NCBI RefSeq assembly: GCF_928381405.1
Contig: NZ_CAKMSB010000001.1
Coordinates: 1 to 64,000 of the forward strand
From: Rothia nasisuis
GTDB taxonomy: Bacteria > Actinomycetota > Actinomycetes > Actinomycetales > Micrococcaceae
DNA: 64,000 bases
Reading direction: 5' to 3'
Shown here piece after piece: positions 1 through 8,095 of this stretch (position 1 is its first letter; each line of letters starts with the position of its first letter). A model generated the notes under the pieces. That model was not told where the DNA came from. It saw nothing but the letters and a program-made list of their open reading frames with translations, and ran no database searches. The translations under genes were made by a program, and so were the position numbers.

Positions 1-58
1 GGCCAAGGGGGTGGGCTCACTGGGGCTTGTCATAGAAGTGGAATAAAAGGAGGGTTTA

Positions 59-94
59 TTGAACAGTGTTCAAAACCTGTTTATAGTAGTGGGC
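59..94 (+). promoter_or_regulatory. bioY promoter with overlapping BioQ-like palindrome
   Basis: A -35 box TTGAAC (59-64), a 17-base spacer and a -10 box TATAGT (82-87) lie 7 bases upstream of the ATG at 95, which predicts a leaderless bioY transcript. The -35 box is inside the palindrome TTGAACAGTGTTCAA (59-73). Its TGAAC-N3-GTTCA core resembles the operator of BioQ, the TetR-type biotin repressor of Actinobacteria. Repressor binding here would block RNA polymerase. The site is read directly; the regulator assignment is inference, as no bioQ gene is in the window. Confidence 0.7.
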
Positions 95-697
95 ATGACC
101 TCATCACAGACTTCCTCCCGCCCGGCACGCGCCGCTGCTCATCCCGGCCGCGACCTGGCCCTCATCGCTGTTTTTGCCGCTTTTATTGCCGTGTGCGCTC
201 TTCTGCCTGCTATCCCGGTTGGCCCGGCTGCCGTTCCTATTACCCTGCAAACCCTGGCTATCTACATTGCAGCCCTGACCCTGGGCGGCAACCGCGCAGC
301 CCTGGCCGTCACTCTTTACGTCATTGCTGGCCTGATTGGCCTGCCTGTCTTTGCTGGCGGACGCGGCGGGCTAGGAACCATCGCCTCCCCCTCCTTTGGC
401 TACCTGCTGGGCTTCATTCCCGGCGCACTTATCACCGGTAGCCTTGCCTATGCCGCCCTGCGCCGCCGCCTGAGCGGGACTAGTCTTTTTGGTGCTTTTG
501 TCATAGCCGTACTGGCAGGCTTTGCGGTGATTCAGGTCTTCGGTGTTGCCGGCATGATGATTAACGCTGACCTTGAGCTAGGTGCTGCCGTTGCTGCCGC
601 GCTGATCTATGTTCCCGGCGACCTCATCAAGTGCCTGGTTGCCGTGCTGATTGCCCTCGCTGTGCACCGCGCCTTCCCAGCCCTGGCTCGCCGCTAG
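95..697 (+). CDS. bioY: Biotin ECF transporter substrate-binding subunit BioY
   Basis: BioY is the membrane S component that binds biotin and, with the energizing module EcfA/EcfT, imports it. The 200-residue protein has a short polar N-terminus and about six hydrophobic segments. It carries the family's glycine-rich stretch GRGGLGTIASPSFGYLLGF (about 89-107) and a VPGDLIK motif near residue 173. A TTG at 59 with an AAAGGAGG sequence upstream is an alternative start. I prefer ATG 95 because TTG 59 sits in the predicted -35 box and ATG 95 is at the expected transcription start. Two ECF genes follow at once, so this looks like a dedicated bioYMN-type operon. The family call is secure; the start is likely rather than certain. 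Confidence 0.93.
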   Translation: MTSSQTSSRPARAAAHPGRDLALIAVFAAFIAVCALLPAIPVGPAAVPITLQTLAIYIAALTLGGNRAALAVTLYVIAGLIGLPVFAGGRGGLGTIASPSFGYLLGFIPGALITGSLAYAALRRRLSGTSLFGAFVIAVLAGFAVIQVFGVAGMMINADLELGAAVAAALIYVPGDLIKCLVAVLIALAVHRAFPALARR

Positions 698-711
698 GTA
701 CTACAAAACCC

Positions 712-1521
712 GTGTTTTTTTCTCGCTCTTCACGCACAAGCACTGCAAGCCCGTCGGCCCAGTTTACGGACGACGGGCTGCTTGCCGTCCGCTCCGCCAC
801 CGTCACCGTTGATACTGGCGCCAGCGAACGCACCCTCCTGCAAGGCATCACCGCGGAGCTTTCTGCCCCGCGTACCGCCGTACTCGGCCTCAATGGCTCG
901 GGTAAATCCACCTTTCTGCGGCTTTTCAACGGGCTTTCCCCTCTCACATCGGGCGAGGTCACCGTACACGGGGTGAGCATCAGCGAGCATTTATCGGCAG
1001 TGCGCTCGCGGGTGGGTATGCTCTTTTCCGATCCCGGTGCCCAACTGGTGATGCCGACGGGCGTTGAGGATGTTGAGCTGTCTCTCCAGCACATCAAGGG
1101 TAAGGAGGCCCGCCGCGCCGCCGCGCTGGAAGCTCTTGCTGAGCGCGGGGTTGAGCACCGCGCTTTTGACTCTGTCTATAACCTCTCCGGCGGCGAGAAG
1201 CAGCTAACCGCTCTAGCTGCTGTCCTGGCAGTTAACCCTAAGGTTCTCCTTTTAGATGAACCCACCACCCTTTTAGATCTTAAGAACAGGTTGAGACTAT
1301 TTGACCTGCTCGACACCCTTCCCCAGCAGCAGGTTGTCTCTACCCATGATCTTGACCTGGCAGCTACGTGCGATGAGGCCATCGTGATCCACGAGGGTCG
1401 ACTACTGGCACAGGGACCGGCGGCCAGCGTCCTAGCAGACTACCAGCGCTGGTGTGCCACGGACTTCCCCACCCTGCCAGAACCGGCTGGCCCCGGGCGT
1501 CCTGACGGGAGCCGGGCATGA
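712..1521 (+). CDS. ECF transporter ATPase (BioM/EcfA-like)
   Basis: This is the ATPase of the energy-coupling module that powers biotin uptake with BioY. From the GTG at 712 it has 269 residues, with Walker A GLNGSGKST (59-67), signature LSGGE (158-162), Walker B VLLLDEPT (178-185) and H-loop STHD (His 212). The usual Q-loop glutamine is replaced: the local sequence is LFSDPGAQL, with serine where most ABC ATPases have Q and a glutamine four residues on. The open frame extends back to 631 inside bioY, but that N-terminal part is not ABC-like. GTG 712, 15 bases after the bioY stop, is the first sensible start; a CTG/TTG near 778 is also possible. It overlaps ecfT by four bases (ATGA), which indicates translational coupling. 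Confidence 0.9.
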   Translation: MFFSRSSRTSTASPSAQFTDDGLLAVRSATVTVDTGASERTLLQGITAELSAPRTAVLGLNGSGKSTFLRLFNGLSPLTSGEVTVHGVSISEHLSAVRSRVGMLFSDPGAQLVMPTGVEDVELSLQHIKGKEARRAAALEALAERGVEHRAFDSVYNLSGGEKQLTALAAVLAVNPKVLLLDEPTTLLDLKNRLRLFDLLDTLPQQQVVSTHDLDLAATCDEAIVIHEGRLLAQGPAASVLADYQRWCATDFPTLPEPAGPGRPDGSRA

Positions 1522-2135
1522 ACATTGCCAACCAGCTCTTTGGCACCTACCAGCCCCTCAATACTCCGGTGCACCGGGCACCCCTGTGGGCTAAAGGCGT
1601 CTTCATTCTTGTTCTGGGTATGTACCTGGCAGTCACTAGCCACTGGGCTTTCGGCCTTGTAGCCCTCGTGCTGATGCTGGCCCTCGGGGCTCTGGCAAAA
1701 ATTCCGGGGCGCACCTGGTTGCAGGCCCTAACCTCCCTCACCTGGCTACTGGTGATTCTATCGGTCTACTACCTGGTGAGCGGCAAGATAGTGTCGGGGG
1801 CGGACGTCCTGCTGACCCTGCTCACCATGATTGCGGTTTCTAAGGTGCTCCTGTGGTCTACGCCCCTGCCGGTGCTCATTGACGGCTTTATCTGGCTGTG
1901 CGCCCCTCTCAAGTGGGTAGGGGGCTCTCCTGAGCGGGTGGGGCTAGCGCTGGCCCTGATGGTGCGTTCTATTCCGGTGATTATGGATAGCTGGCGGTTG
2001 ATTCAGGCGGCGGTGGTTGCCCGCGGGGTTAAGGTGGCACAGTTTCGGCTCTTTATCCCCCTGGTGATTGCCACGGTGGCCTACGCCCACGAAACCGGCG
2101 ATGCCCTTGCCGCCCGAGGCCTTGATACCCCGTAA
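1518..2135 (+). CDS. ECF transporter transmembrane protein (BioN/EcfT-like)
   Basis: This is the T component that couples ATP hydrolysis to movement of BioY in the membrane. The 205 residues form four to five hydrophobic segments between about 30 and 140, followed by a cytoplasmic stretch with the EcfT-type motif ARGVKV near residue 168. A second A-A-R-G element lies near the C-terminus; such Ala-Arg-Gly motifs contact the ATPase in this family. The length is typical of short BioN-like T proteins. Its start overlaps the ATPase stop by four bases. As the third gene of the biotin operon with a terminator about 100 bases downstream, it is very probably specific for BioY, though shared use with another S component cannot be excluded. 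Confidence 0.88.
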   Translation: MNIANQLFGTYQPLNTPVHRAPLWAKGVFILVLGMYLAVTSHWAFGLVALVLMLALGALAKIPGRTWLQALTSLTWLLVILSVYYLVSGKIVSGADVLLTLLTMIAVSKVLLWSTPLPVLIDGFIWLCAPLKWVGGSPERVGLALALMVRSIPVIMDSWRLIQAAVVARGVKVAQFRLFIPLVIATVAYAHETGDALAARGLDTP

Positions 2136-2233
2136 GTCTTGTAGCCTTTCAACAGAGGTGGCGAAAAGTACAGCCCTAGAGGGCTCTGGCAGACTCCCCG
2201 TACCTGCCGTAGGTGGGCATAATAGAAAGGACG

Positions 2234-2257
2234 AAGGTGCAGAGATGCACCTTTTTT
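2234..2257 (+). terminator. Intrinsic terminator after the biotin operon
   Basis: An 8-base stem AAGGTGCA / TGCACCTT with a GAGA tetraloop is followed by a run of T. It lies between ecfT and the ABC exporter. A CATAAT box just upstream (about 2219) could be a promoter for the exporter genes, in which case the hairpin would sit in their leader. Confidence 0.75.
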
Positions 2258-2283
2258 CTTTGACGAAAACGCCCTAGGATTCC

Positions 2284-4038
2284 ATGAAAATTACCCGCTT
2301 CATTCACCGGCGAGAATGGTTACTCGCCCTGGTGGCGGTGCTGTCTATCGTGGCTCAGGTCTACCTTGACCTCAAGGTTCCCGAGTACATGGAGAACATC
2401 ACCCTCACCATCTCATCCCCCGGGTCAGAACTGAAGGACGTCACCTCAGACGGCACCCTCATGCTGGCTGCAGCGCTGGCCTCCATGGTCTGTGCCATTA
2501 TCACCGGCTACTGCACCGCTATTTTCGGCACAACCCTAGCCCGGCGTATGCGGGCCGGGGTCTATAACAAGACCTTTGACCTCTCCAGCGCTGAGGTCAA
2601 CCAGATCGGCACCGACAGCCTGATTACCCGCTCCACCAACGATGTGACCCAGGTGCAGATGTTTGTGGTGATGGGCTTGCAGATGAGCATCAAGGCCCCC
2701 ATCATGGCGGTGTGGGCCAGCTCCAAGATCGCTACCCAGTCGCTGACCTGGACCATTCCCACCGGCATCGCCGTCCTAGCTACCCTGCTGGTTCTGGGCG
2801 TCGCGATGGGCCTGGCGATTCCCCGCATGATGCGTATGCAGAAAATCACCGACCGCCTCAACCGGGTTACCCGTGAGCACCTGACCGGCCTGCGCGTCAT
2901 TCGGGCCTACACCACCGGGGATTTTCACCAAGAACGCTTTGAAGAGGTCAACACCGACCTGCGTAACACCACCCTCTTCGTCAACTCCACCACGGCCTTC
3001 ATCATGCCCCTGTTGACCGCCATTATGACCGGCCTGTCGCTCTCGATTTACGTGTTGGGTGCTGTGCTCATCAACGGCACCGCCAACCTCACCGACCGCG
3101 TCACCCTCTTTGGGCAGATGGTGGTCTTCTCTACTTATGCTCTGCAGGTGGTCACCAGCTTCATGATGATGACCGTAATCTTTGTGATGGGCCCACGAGC
3201 ACTGGTTGCCTGGCGCCGTATCCGCGAGGTGCTTTCGACTCCGGCTACGATTGTGGACGGCGGGGTCAGCGCTGGTACGGCCCCGGCAGGTTCCCTGGAG
3301 TTTAGGAATGTCAGCTTCCGTTACCCCGAGGCGGACGGGGACGCCCTGCATTCGATTTCCTTTACGGCAGCCCCGGGTGAGACGGTGGCCATTATTGGTT
3401 CAACCGGCTCGGGTAAGTCGACCCTGGTGAATCTGATTCCGCGTTTTGCCGATGTGCGCGAGGGTGCGGTGCTGGTGGACGGTGTTGATGTGCGCAACTG
3501 GAACCAGAAGGACCTGCGGGCCCGCTTAGCCTATGTGCCTCAAAAGAGTGTGCTCTTCTCGGGCTCGGTGGCCTCTAACCTTGCCCTGGGTGAGGGCCTG
3601 CAGGCAGTGACCGCCGAGGACGTGGTGGCGGCAGCTCATGCAGCTGCGGCAGCTGAGTTCGTGGGCAAGAAAGAGGACGGCTATGCCTCGGTGGTTGCCC
3701 AGAACGGTAAGAATTTCTCTGGTGGTCAGAGGCAGCGCCTATCCATGGCCAGGGCCTTTGCCCGTGGCGGGGAGATCATGATTTTTGATGATTCCTTCTC
3801 GGCCCTGGATTATAAGACTGAGCGGGATATCCGCAGTCAGCTCAAGAAGACCGCCAAGGGGGCGACCATCGTGGTGGTGGCCCAGCGTATCGGTACGGTA
3901 CGGGAGGCCGATAAGATTCTGGTGCTTGATAAAGGCCGCCTGGTTGGCTCCGGCACCCACGAGGAACTTTTGGCCAGCAACGAGGTCTACCAGGATATTG
4001 CCCTGTCCCAGCTCTCTGAGGAGGAACTTCGCTCATGA
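2284..4038 (+). CDS. ABC exporter half-transporter with degenerate catalytic site
   Basis: This type IV ABC exporter subunit of 584 residues has a six-helix transmembrane domain (about 10-315) and a nucleotide-binding domain (about 335-584). It shows Walker A GSTGSGKST (372-380) and signature FSGGQ (478-482). Walker B is MIFDDS, with aspartate 503 where the catalytic glutamate belongs, and the switch position is glutamine 534 (VVAQR) instead of histidine. These substitutions are the known pattern of the degenerate site in heterodimeric exporters such as TM287/288. The stop overlaps the start of the next gene by four bases, and that gene supplies the canonical Walker site. The substrate is unknown; multidrug or lipid export is a family-level guess. 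Confidence 0.92.
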   Translation: MKITRFIHRREWLLALVAVLSIVAQVYLDLKVPEYMENITLTISSPGSELKDVTSDGTLMLAAALASMVCAIITGYCTAIFGTTLARRMRAGVYNKTFDLSSAEVNQIGTDSLITRSTNDVTQVQMFVVMGLQMSIKAPIMAVWASSKIATQSLTWTIPTGIAVLATLLVLGVAMGLAIPRMMRMQKITDRLNRVTREHLTGLRVIRAYTTGDFHQERFEEVNTDLRNTTLFVNSTTAFIMPLLTAIMTGLSLSIYVLGAVLINGTANLTDRVTLFGQMVVFSTYALQVVTSFMMMTVIFVMGPRALVAWRRIREVLSTPATIVDGGVSAGTAPAGSLEFRNVSFRYPEADGDALHSISFTAAPGETVAIIGSTGSGKSTLVNLIPRFADVREGAVLVDGVDVRNWNQKDLRARLAYVPQKSVLFSGSVASNLALGEGLQAVTAEDVVAAAHAAAAAEFVGKKEDGYASVVAQNGKNFSGGQRQRLSMARAFARGGEIMIFDDSFSALDYKTERDIRSQLKKTAKGATIVVVAQRIGTVREADKILVLDKGRLVGSGTHEELLASNEVYQDIALSQLSEEELRS

Positions 4039-5957
4039 GCCAGTCACCAGTTTTTACCCCCGAAGAGCTAGAGTCAGCCCGCAGGGGCCTAGAGTCTGCA
4101 GGCCAGCTGCGCGATAGCCAGCTCAAAAGCGATAAGGGCTCCCGCCCCGGTGGCTTCGGTGGCCCCGGTGGTCCGCCGCGCCACACCCTGCCGGGGCAGG
4201 CGTCCGCCCCCTTCAAACAAACTATAGGTAAGTTGCTTGCCTACCTGCGCCCGGTGCTGCCCGGCATGATTGTTGCCATTGTGGCTGCCATTATCGGGGT
4301 TGTTCTTACCATTGTTGCCCCGCAGTTCCTTTCGGCGATCACCGATGAGATTCAGAAGGGCTTCACCGGCCAGCTGGATATGGGCGAAATCTACCGCCTG
4401 ATGTGGATCTCCATCGGCATGTTGGTGGCCTCCCTGCTTCTAAGCCTGGTGGAGGGGCAGATTATGGCCCGCTCAACGGTCTGGGTATCGCGCTCCATGC
4501 GCCACGATTTGGATCGCAAAATTGACCGGCTGCCTCTGGCCTACATGGATAGGGGCTCAACCGGCGATACACTCTCGCGCGTGACCAACGATGTGGATAC
4601 CCTACAGCAGACCCTCAACAACTCCCTGGCCACCACCATCACCGGTGTGGTCACCCTGGTGGGCTCAACCATCATGATGATTGTCACCGACTGGCGCATG
4701 GCCCTGGCTGCCATTGTTGCCTCCCTGCTGGGTATCGTCGCCTCCGGCTTCGTGCTGGCCCGCAGCCAGAAATACTTCGTGGCCCAGCAGCAGCTACTCG
4801 GTAAGCTCAATGGCCACATTGAAGAAACCCTCAGCGGTCACTCCATGATCCGCGCCTACAACGGGGAGGCAGGCGCCCGCGCCGAATTTGCCGACCGCAA
4901 TAGCGACCTCTACCGGGTGGCCTGGAAGTCTATGTTCTTCTCGGGCCTCATGTTCCCCCTCATGGGCTTCATCGGCAACCTGAGCTATGTGGTGGTCTGC
5001 GTGGTTGGTGCTGCCCTGGTTCTGAACAACAGCATCACTTTCGGCGTGATTGTGGCCTTTATCGTCTACGTCCGCCTCTTCACCAATCCCCTGGGCCAGC
5101 TGGCCCAGTCGGCAACCTCCCTCCAGTCGGCGGCAGCTGCGGGTTCTCGCGTCTTTGAGTTCTTAGAGGCAGAGGAGCTGGAGGACGAGTCCGCCAAGAC
5201 CGGCGCTCTGCCCCAGCCGGTGCGCGGGGCAGTGAACTTTGAGGACGTGCGCTTCAGCTACGAGCCGGGCACTGAGATTATCCACGGCTTTACCGCCTCG
5301 GTAGCACCGGGCCAGAAGGTAGCCATTGTAGGCCCGACCGGAGCCGGCAAAACCACCCTGGTCAACCTGCTCATGCGCTTCTACGAGCTGGACTCGGGCC
5401 AGATTCGTATTGACGGGGTGCCCACCACCGACCTGACCCGCGAACAGGTGGACTCCCTCTTTGCCATGGTGCTACAGGATACCTGGCTCTTTGAGGGCAC
5501 CCTGCGGGAGAACGTAGTCTATGGGGCCGGAGAGGTCAGCCAGGAGCGGCTAGATGAGGTGATGGCCTCGGTGGGCCTGGACGAGCTGGTCACCCAGCTG
5601 CACGATGGCTACGACACCGTGTTGACCGATCAGACCCAGCTCTCAGCCGGCCAGAAGCAGCTGGTCACCATTGCCCGGGCTATGGTGGCCAATAAGCCGC
5701 TGCTAATCCTTGATGAGGCAACCTCATCGGTTGATACCCGCACCGAGCTGCTGATTGCCCGAGCCCTGGGCCAGCTGGCGGTTGGCAAGACCTCCTTCGT
5801 GATTGCCCACCGACTCTCCACTATCCGGGACGCCGACGTCATCTTTGCTATGCGCGATGGTGACATCGTCGAATCCGGCTCCCACACCGAGCTGCTGGAG
5901 CGCGGCGGCTTCTACGCTGAGCTCTATAACTCGCAGTTCGCGGGGGCTAACGAGTAG
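4035..5957 (+). CDS. ABC exporter half-transporter, canonical partner
   Basis: This is the 640-residue partner of the preceding gene. A polar, Gly/Pro-rich N-terminal extension of about 60 residues precedes a six-helix membrane domain (about 65-370) and a nucleotide-binding domain. That domain has Walker A GPTGAGKTT (433-441), canonical Walker B LILDEATSSVD (from about 557) and H-loop His 592 (VIAHR). Its signature is LSAGQ (536-540), with alanine replacing the first glycine. That altered signature would face the degenerate Walker site of the partner, so the pair should have one active and one inactive ATP site. Position, overlap and complementary degeneracy all support a heterodimer. The gene ends immediately before a repeat element. 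Confidence 0.92.
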   Translation: MSQSPVFTPEELESARRGLESAGQLRDSQLKSDKGSRPGGFGGPGGPPRHTLPGQASAPFKQTIGKLLAYLRPVLPGMIVAIVAAIIGVVLTIVAPQFLSAITDEIQKGFTGQLDMGEIYRLMWISIGMLVASLLLSLVEGQIMARSTVWVSRSMRHDLDRKIDRLPLAYMDRGSTGDTLSRVTNDVDTLQQTLNNSLATTITGVVTLVGSTIMMIVTDWRMALAAIVASLLGIVASGFVLARSQKYFVAQQQLLGKLNGHIEETLSGHSMIRAYNGEAGARAEFADRNSDLYRVAWKSMFFSGLMFPLMGFIGNLSYVVVCVVGAALVLNNSITFGVIVAFIVYVRLFTNPLGQLAQSATSLQSAAAAGSRVFEFLEAEELEDESAKTGALPQPVRGAVNFEDVRFSYEPGTEIIHGFTASVAPGQKVAIVGPTGAGKTTLVNLLMRFYELDSGQIRIDGVPTTDLTREQVDSLFAMVLQDTWLFEGTLRENVVYGAGEVSQERLDEVMASVGLDELVTQLHDGYDTVLTDQTQLSAGQKQLVTIARAMVANKPLLILDEATSSVDTRTELLIARALGQLAVGKTSFVIAHRLSTIRDADVIFAMRDGDIVESGSHTELLERGGFYAELYNSQFAGANE

Positions 5958-5965
5958 ATCAAGAA

Positions 5966-6191
5966 AGAAGGAGCGGGCTCCAGCGTGTTGTGCCCCTCTC
6001 GCTCGGCTCGCTTCGCTCTCAAAGAGCGATTCACGCCCCGCCTTGCGGCGGATTCCGTGCCCTGAGGGCGTTGCATCTTCGCTTCGCTCAGATGATTCGC
6101 ACCAGTTTCTTTTGTCACCTGGGGGCGGAAACTGGTGCTCATCCGGTCACTCCATCCGAGCCAGCAGCTTCGCTGCGAGCCCGCTCCTTCT
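5966..6191. repeat. Repeat element A with 15-base inverted ends
   Basis: This stretch is bounded by perfect inverted ends AGAAGGAGCGGGCTC (5966-5980) and GAGCCCGCTCCTTCT (6177-6191). Inside, 6037-6183 matches 8838-8984 at 145 of 147 positions by direct alignment. The shared core is packed with small palindromes, including CACCAGTTTC with GAAACTGGTG, CCGCC-TTG-CGGCGG and AGCAGCTTCGCTGC. It begins nine bases after the ABC exporter stop. No convincing coding capacity was seen; the short open frames are by-products of repeat structure. Confidence 0.8.
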
Positions 6192-6284
6192 CTATTGGTT
6201 GCTGAATAAAGGCACCTAAACCTGCTGACCAGGCTAAAATATGTGTGATTGCACCTACACCTTCTCGCACAGTCACGAGGCGCT

Positions 6285-6911
6285 ATGTCTAACTTTGCTT
6301 TTGTTTACCAGGCCCTGCCGGAGCTCTACCAGGATTGCGCCAAGGCTGAGGGTTATTTGGTGACGGACGCACCCACCGCCTGCTTCTACGCCCGGCGGGC
6401 TATCGAGGGCTTGGTGGAGCACATCTACCGAGCGCGGGGCATCTATCGCCCGGAGCAGGCCACTTTGGCAACCCTGACCAGCAATGAGGCTTTCTCGGTA
6501 TATCTCGACAATGACAAGCGTCTGAAGTTCAAGACCATCCGCCATCTGGGAAACGATGCGGCCCATAACTCCCGGAAGGTGCTTTCTGGGCGGGACGCCG
6601 AGCGGGCTGTTACCGACCTGTATCACCTGATGGTCTGGGGTGTGTACAACCATTCGGCGACCCCAGCTCTAGCTCCTATGGGTAGGGCTTTTGACCGCCA
6701 GCTTATTCCCACGCTACGCCGTCAGGCGGAGCAGCGGGCCCTGACCCAGCAGCGCATGGCTGAGGCTGAGTTGGCGCTGAGCTTCATGCGCAAGAAGCTG
6801 CGAAGTGTAACCCACCTGCTCGATAAGGGTCAGAAGAAGCAAAGTTCGCAAAAATTCTTGACACAATTAGATTTTAATACCCCGAGCAATGAATCTTATT
6901 CAGTCGCCTGA
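6285..6911 (+). pseudogene. Truncated type I restriction subunit HsdR, N-terminal part
   Basis: The first roughly 140 residues (MSNFAFVYQALPELYQDCAK, then TACFYARRAIEGLV and a conserved HLGNDAAH) match the DUF4145 domain that starts many HsdR subunits of type I restriction systems. A full HsdR of this kind is about 900-1100 residues; here the frame stops after 208 and lacks the nuclease and helicase domains. The last 22 codons are abruptly AT-rich, marking a junction with foreign DNA at about 6840. GAGG four bases before ATG 6285 supports that start over the TTG at 6249. No hsdM or hsdS is in the window. It is a remnant, or at most a free DUF4145 protein. Confidence 0.75.
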
Positions 6912-6930
6912 TTACTTTTGAATAGACCTC
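6905..6930. repeat. Solo element end, inverted copy of the end at 7966-7992
   Basis: The sequence CTTTTGAATAGACCTC (6915-6930) preceded by GCCTGATTA matches the reverse complement of 7966-7992. Both resemble the terminal repeat of the IS5-type transposase remnant at 8385-8587 (CTTTTGAATAAGCCTC). The two copies face outward around the AT-rich gene at 7028-7906. The base triplet next to this end is AGT and that next to the other is ATT. This may be a decayed element end rather than a complete element. Confidence 0.6.
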
Positions 6931-7027
6931 AGTTACTGTCTTTCCGTGAAACCTGGTTCTGAGTACTCAGGATTGTGAGTAGCGTGAACCCATTACGAAT
7001 AAAATCTAATTGACCTTACAAGTGTTA

Positions 7028-7906
7028 TCAAAATTTATGGGTTTGTGTTCCAACCAAATTTGTGTTCAATGTGTGAAGGTAATAGGTTCCATTCCCTGGG
7101 CTTATAAATTTGCCACTCCACTCTTTAAATTTGTGCTTCTTAAATCTTTTAGTTACTTTCACTGAGTAAAGTGAAGCGTCCCAGAGTGATCGTGCATTTT
7201 TACTGTGCACTATAGGGTCAGCGGAAGGGTTGCCCCAAGGTGTAAAATTAGCAGGTTTTGGCTTTTTGTTATTTTTACTGCCATGCAGTTCCCATCCTAA
7301 GTCATCTTGTGTTTTAGAAGAATCGAAGAGGAATCTGTAGCCATAATGTCGATTTTTCTGATCTATGGGGTGTATATGATACCCGCTGTCTGTGGAATTA
7401 TGGGTTTCGGTGACAGCTTGATGAAATTTTAAGAAAAATTCAATTTTATCATGTCCTGCTATTTTATTTAGTTTTCCCATGCTTTGAAACTCTTCTAAAA
7501 TATCATTTTTTCTTATGATGGTAGTTTCGACAATTTCGATGCCTATGTCGTGTTCTATGTCAGATAGACAATTTTCTCGAATTTCAGAGCTTGAAATTCT
7601 TCTAATTGTTCTCGAAAATCTAAACAATGGGAGGAGGCGTTGTAAGTATTCTTTTTTATCCAAAATCCGTCGAGCATCCTCTGGATTTTCGATTTCTTCT
7701 AGTAGTAAGAAGAGTAAAAGGATTACCTCCCTTTTTTTGGTAGTTTTCCAAGAATCGTCACAGCAAGAAGTTTTGCTTTGTAAATCAAAAATATCGAGCT
7801 GTTGTGATATTTTGCCATATTGAATCGAGAATATACCAATAAGATGGTTTAGGGAAGAAGTAATAGATGGCATGTCTGTCTCGTGGTTAACAATATTTTG
7901 TATCAT
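7028..7906 (-). CDS. AT-rich gene of unknown function
   Basis: I do not recognise this 292-residue protein. Composition differs sharply from all neighbours: the 60 bases at 7441-7500 contain only 17 G or C, and codon use is AT-biased. This indicates recent acquisition from a low-GC source. The N-terminal half (about 1-140) looks helical and acidic, with a leucine-rich hydrophobic segment near 64-70 (ILLLFLLLEE). The C-terminal half is basic and aromatic, with several histidines (GYHIHPIDQKNRHYGYR, about 194-210). There is no signal peptide. A GGAG lies nine bases before ATG 7906. It sits between two inverted element ends and beside HsdR and antitoxin remnants, so a defence or toxin role is conceivable but is only context inference. 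Confidence 0.7.
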   Translation of the reverse strand: MIQNIVNHETDMPSITSSLNHLIGIFSIQYGKISQQLDIFDLQSKTSCCDDSWKTTKKREVILLLFLLLEEIENPEDARRILDKKEYLQRLLPLFRFSRTIRRISSSEIRENCLSDIEHDIGIEIVETTIIRKNDILEEFQSMGKLNKIAGHDKIEFFLKFHQAVTETHNSTDSGYHIHPIDQKNRHYGYRFLFDSSKTQDDLGWELHGSKNNKKPKPANFTPWGNPSADPIVHSKNARSLWDASLYSVKVTKRFKKHKFKEWSGKFISPGNGTYYLHTLNTNLVGTQTHKF

Positions 7907-7965
7907 AAATATTAACTCCGAATTAGGTGGGACTATAAAGCTTGGCTGCTGGTAGAGAGGTGATT

Positions 7966-8095
7966 GAGGTTTTATTCAAAGTAATCAGGCAACCCAGGCT
8001 CGCAGCGAAGCTGCTGGCTCGGATGAAGTGAGCCGCTGGGCTCCATCCAGCGCGAGCCTGGAGAGCTGTAACGAAGGGGCTTTTGAATAAGCTTC
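7966..8095. repeat. Repeat element C, 130 bp, IS5-type ends
   Basis: The ends are GAGGTTTTATTCAAAG (7966-7981) and, read on the minus strand, GAAGCTTATTCAAAAG (8095-8080). Both are close to the IS5-type terminal repeat GAGGCTTATTCAAAAG. Inside, 7997-8030 is the reverse complement of the last 34 bases of the core shared by elements A and B. A GCTCGC / GCGAGC pair also lies just inside the ends. The flanking triplets (ATT left, ACC right) do not match, so the element may have been rearranged after insertion. It truncates the antitoxin gene. Confidence 0.7.

Noticed and set aside
59-94. TTG start for bioY at 59 with a perfect AAAGGAGG
   Set aside because: The codon is inside a palindromic operator and -35 box, and a well-spaced -10 box points to ATG 95; kept only as an alternative.
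5803-6219. Open frames across element A (also 5924-6142 and 5990-6205)
   Set aside because: They lie in the non-coding repeat and the end of the ABC gene; parts recur in the other repeat copy in unrelated contexts, and they have no ribosome site.
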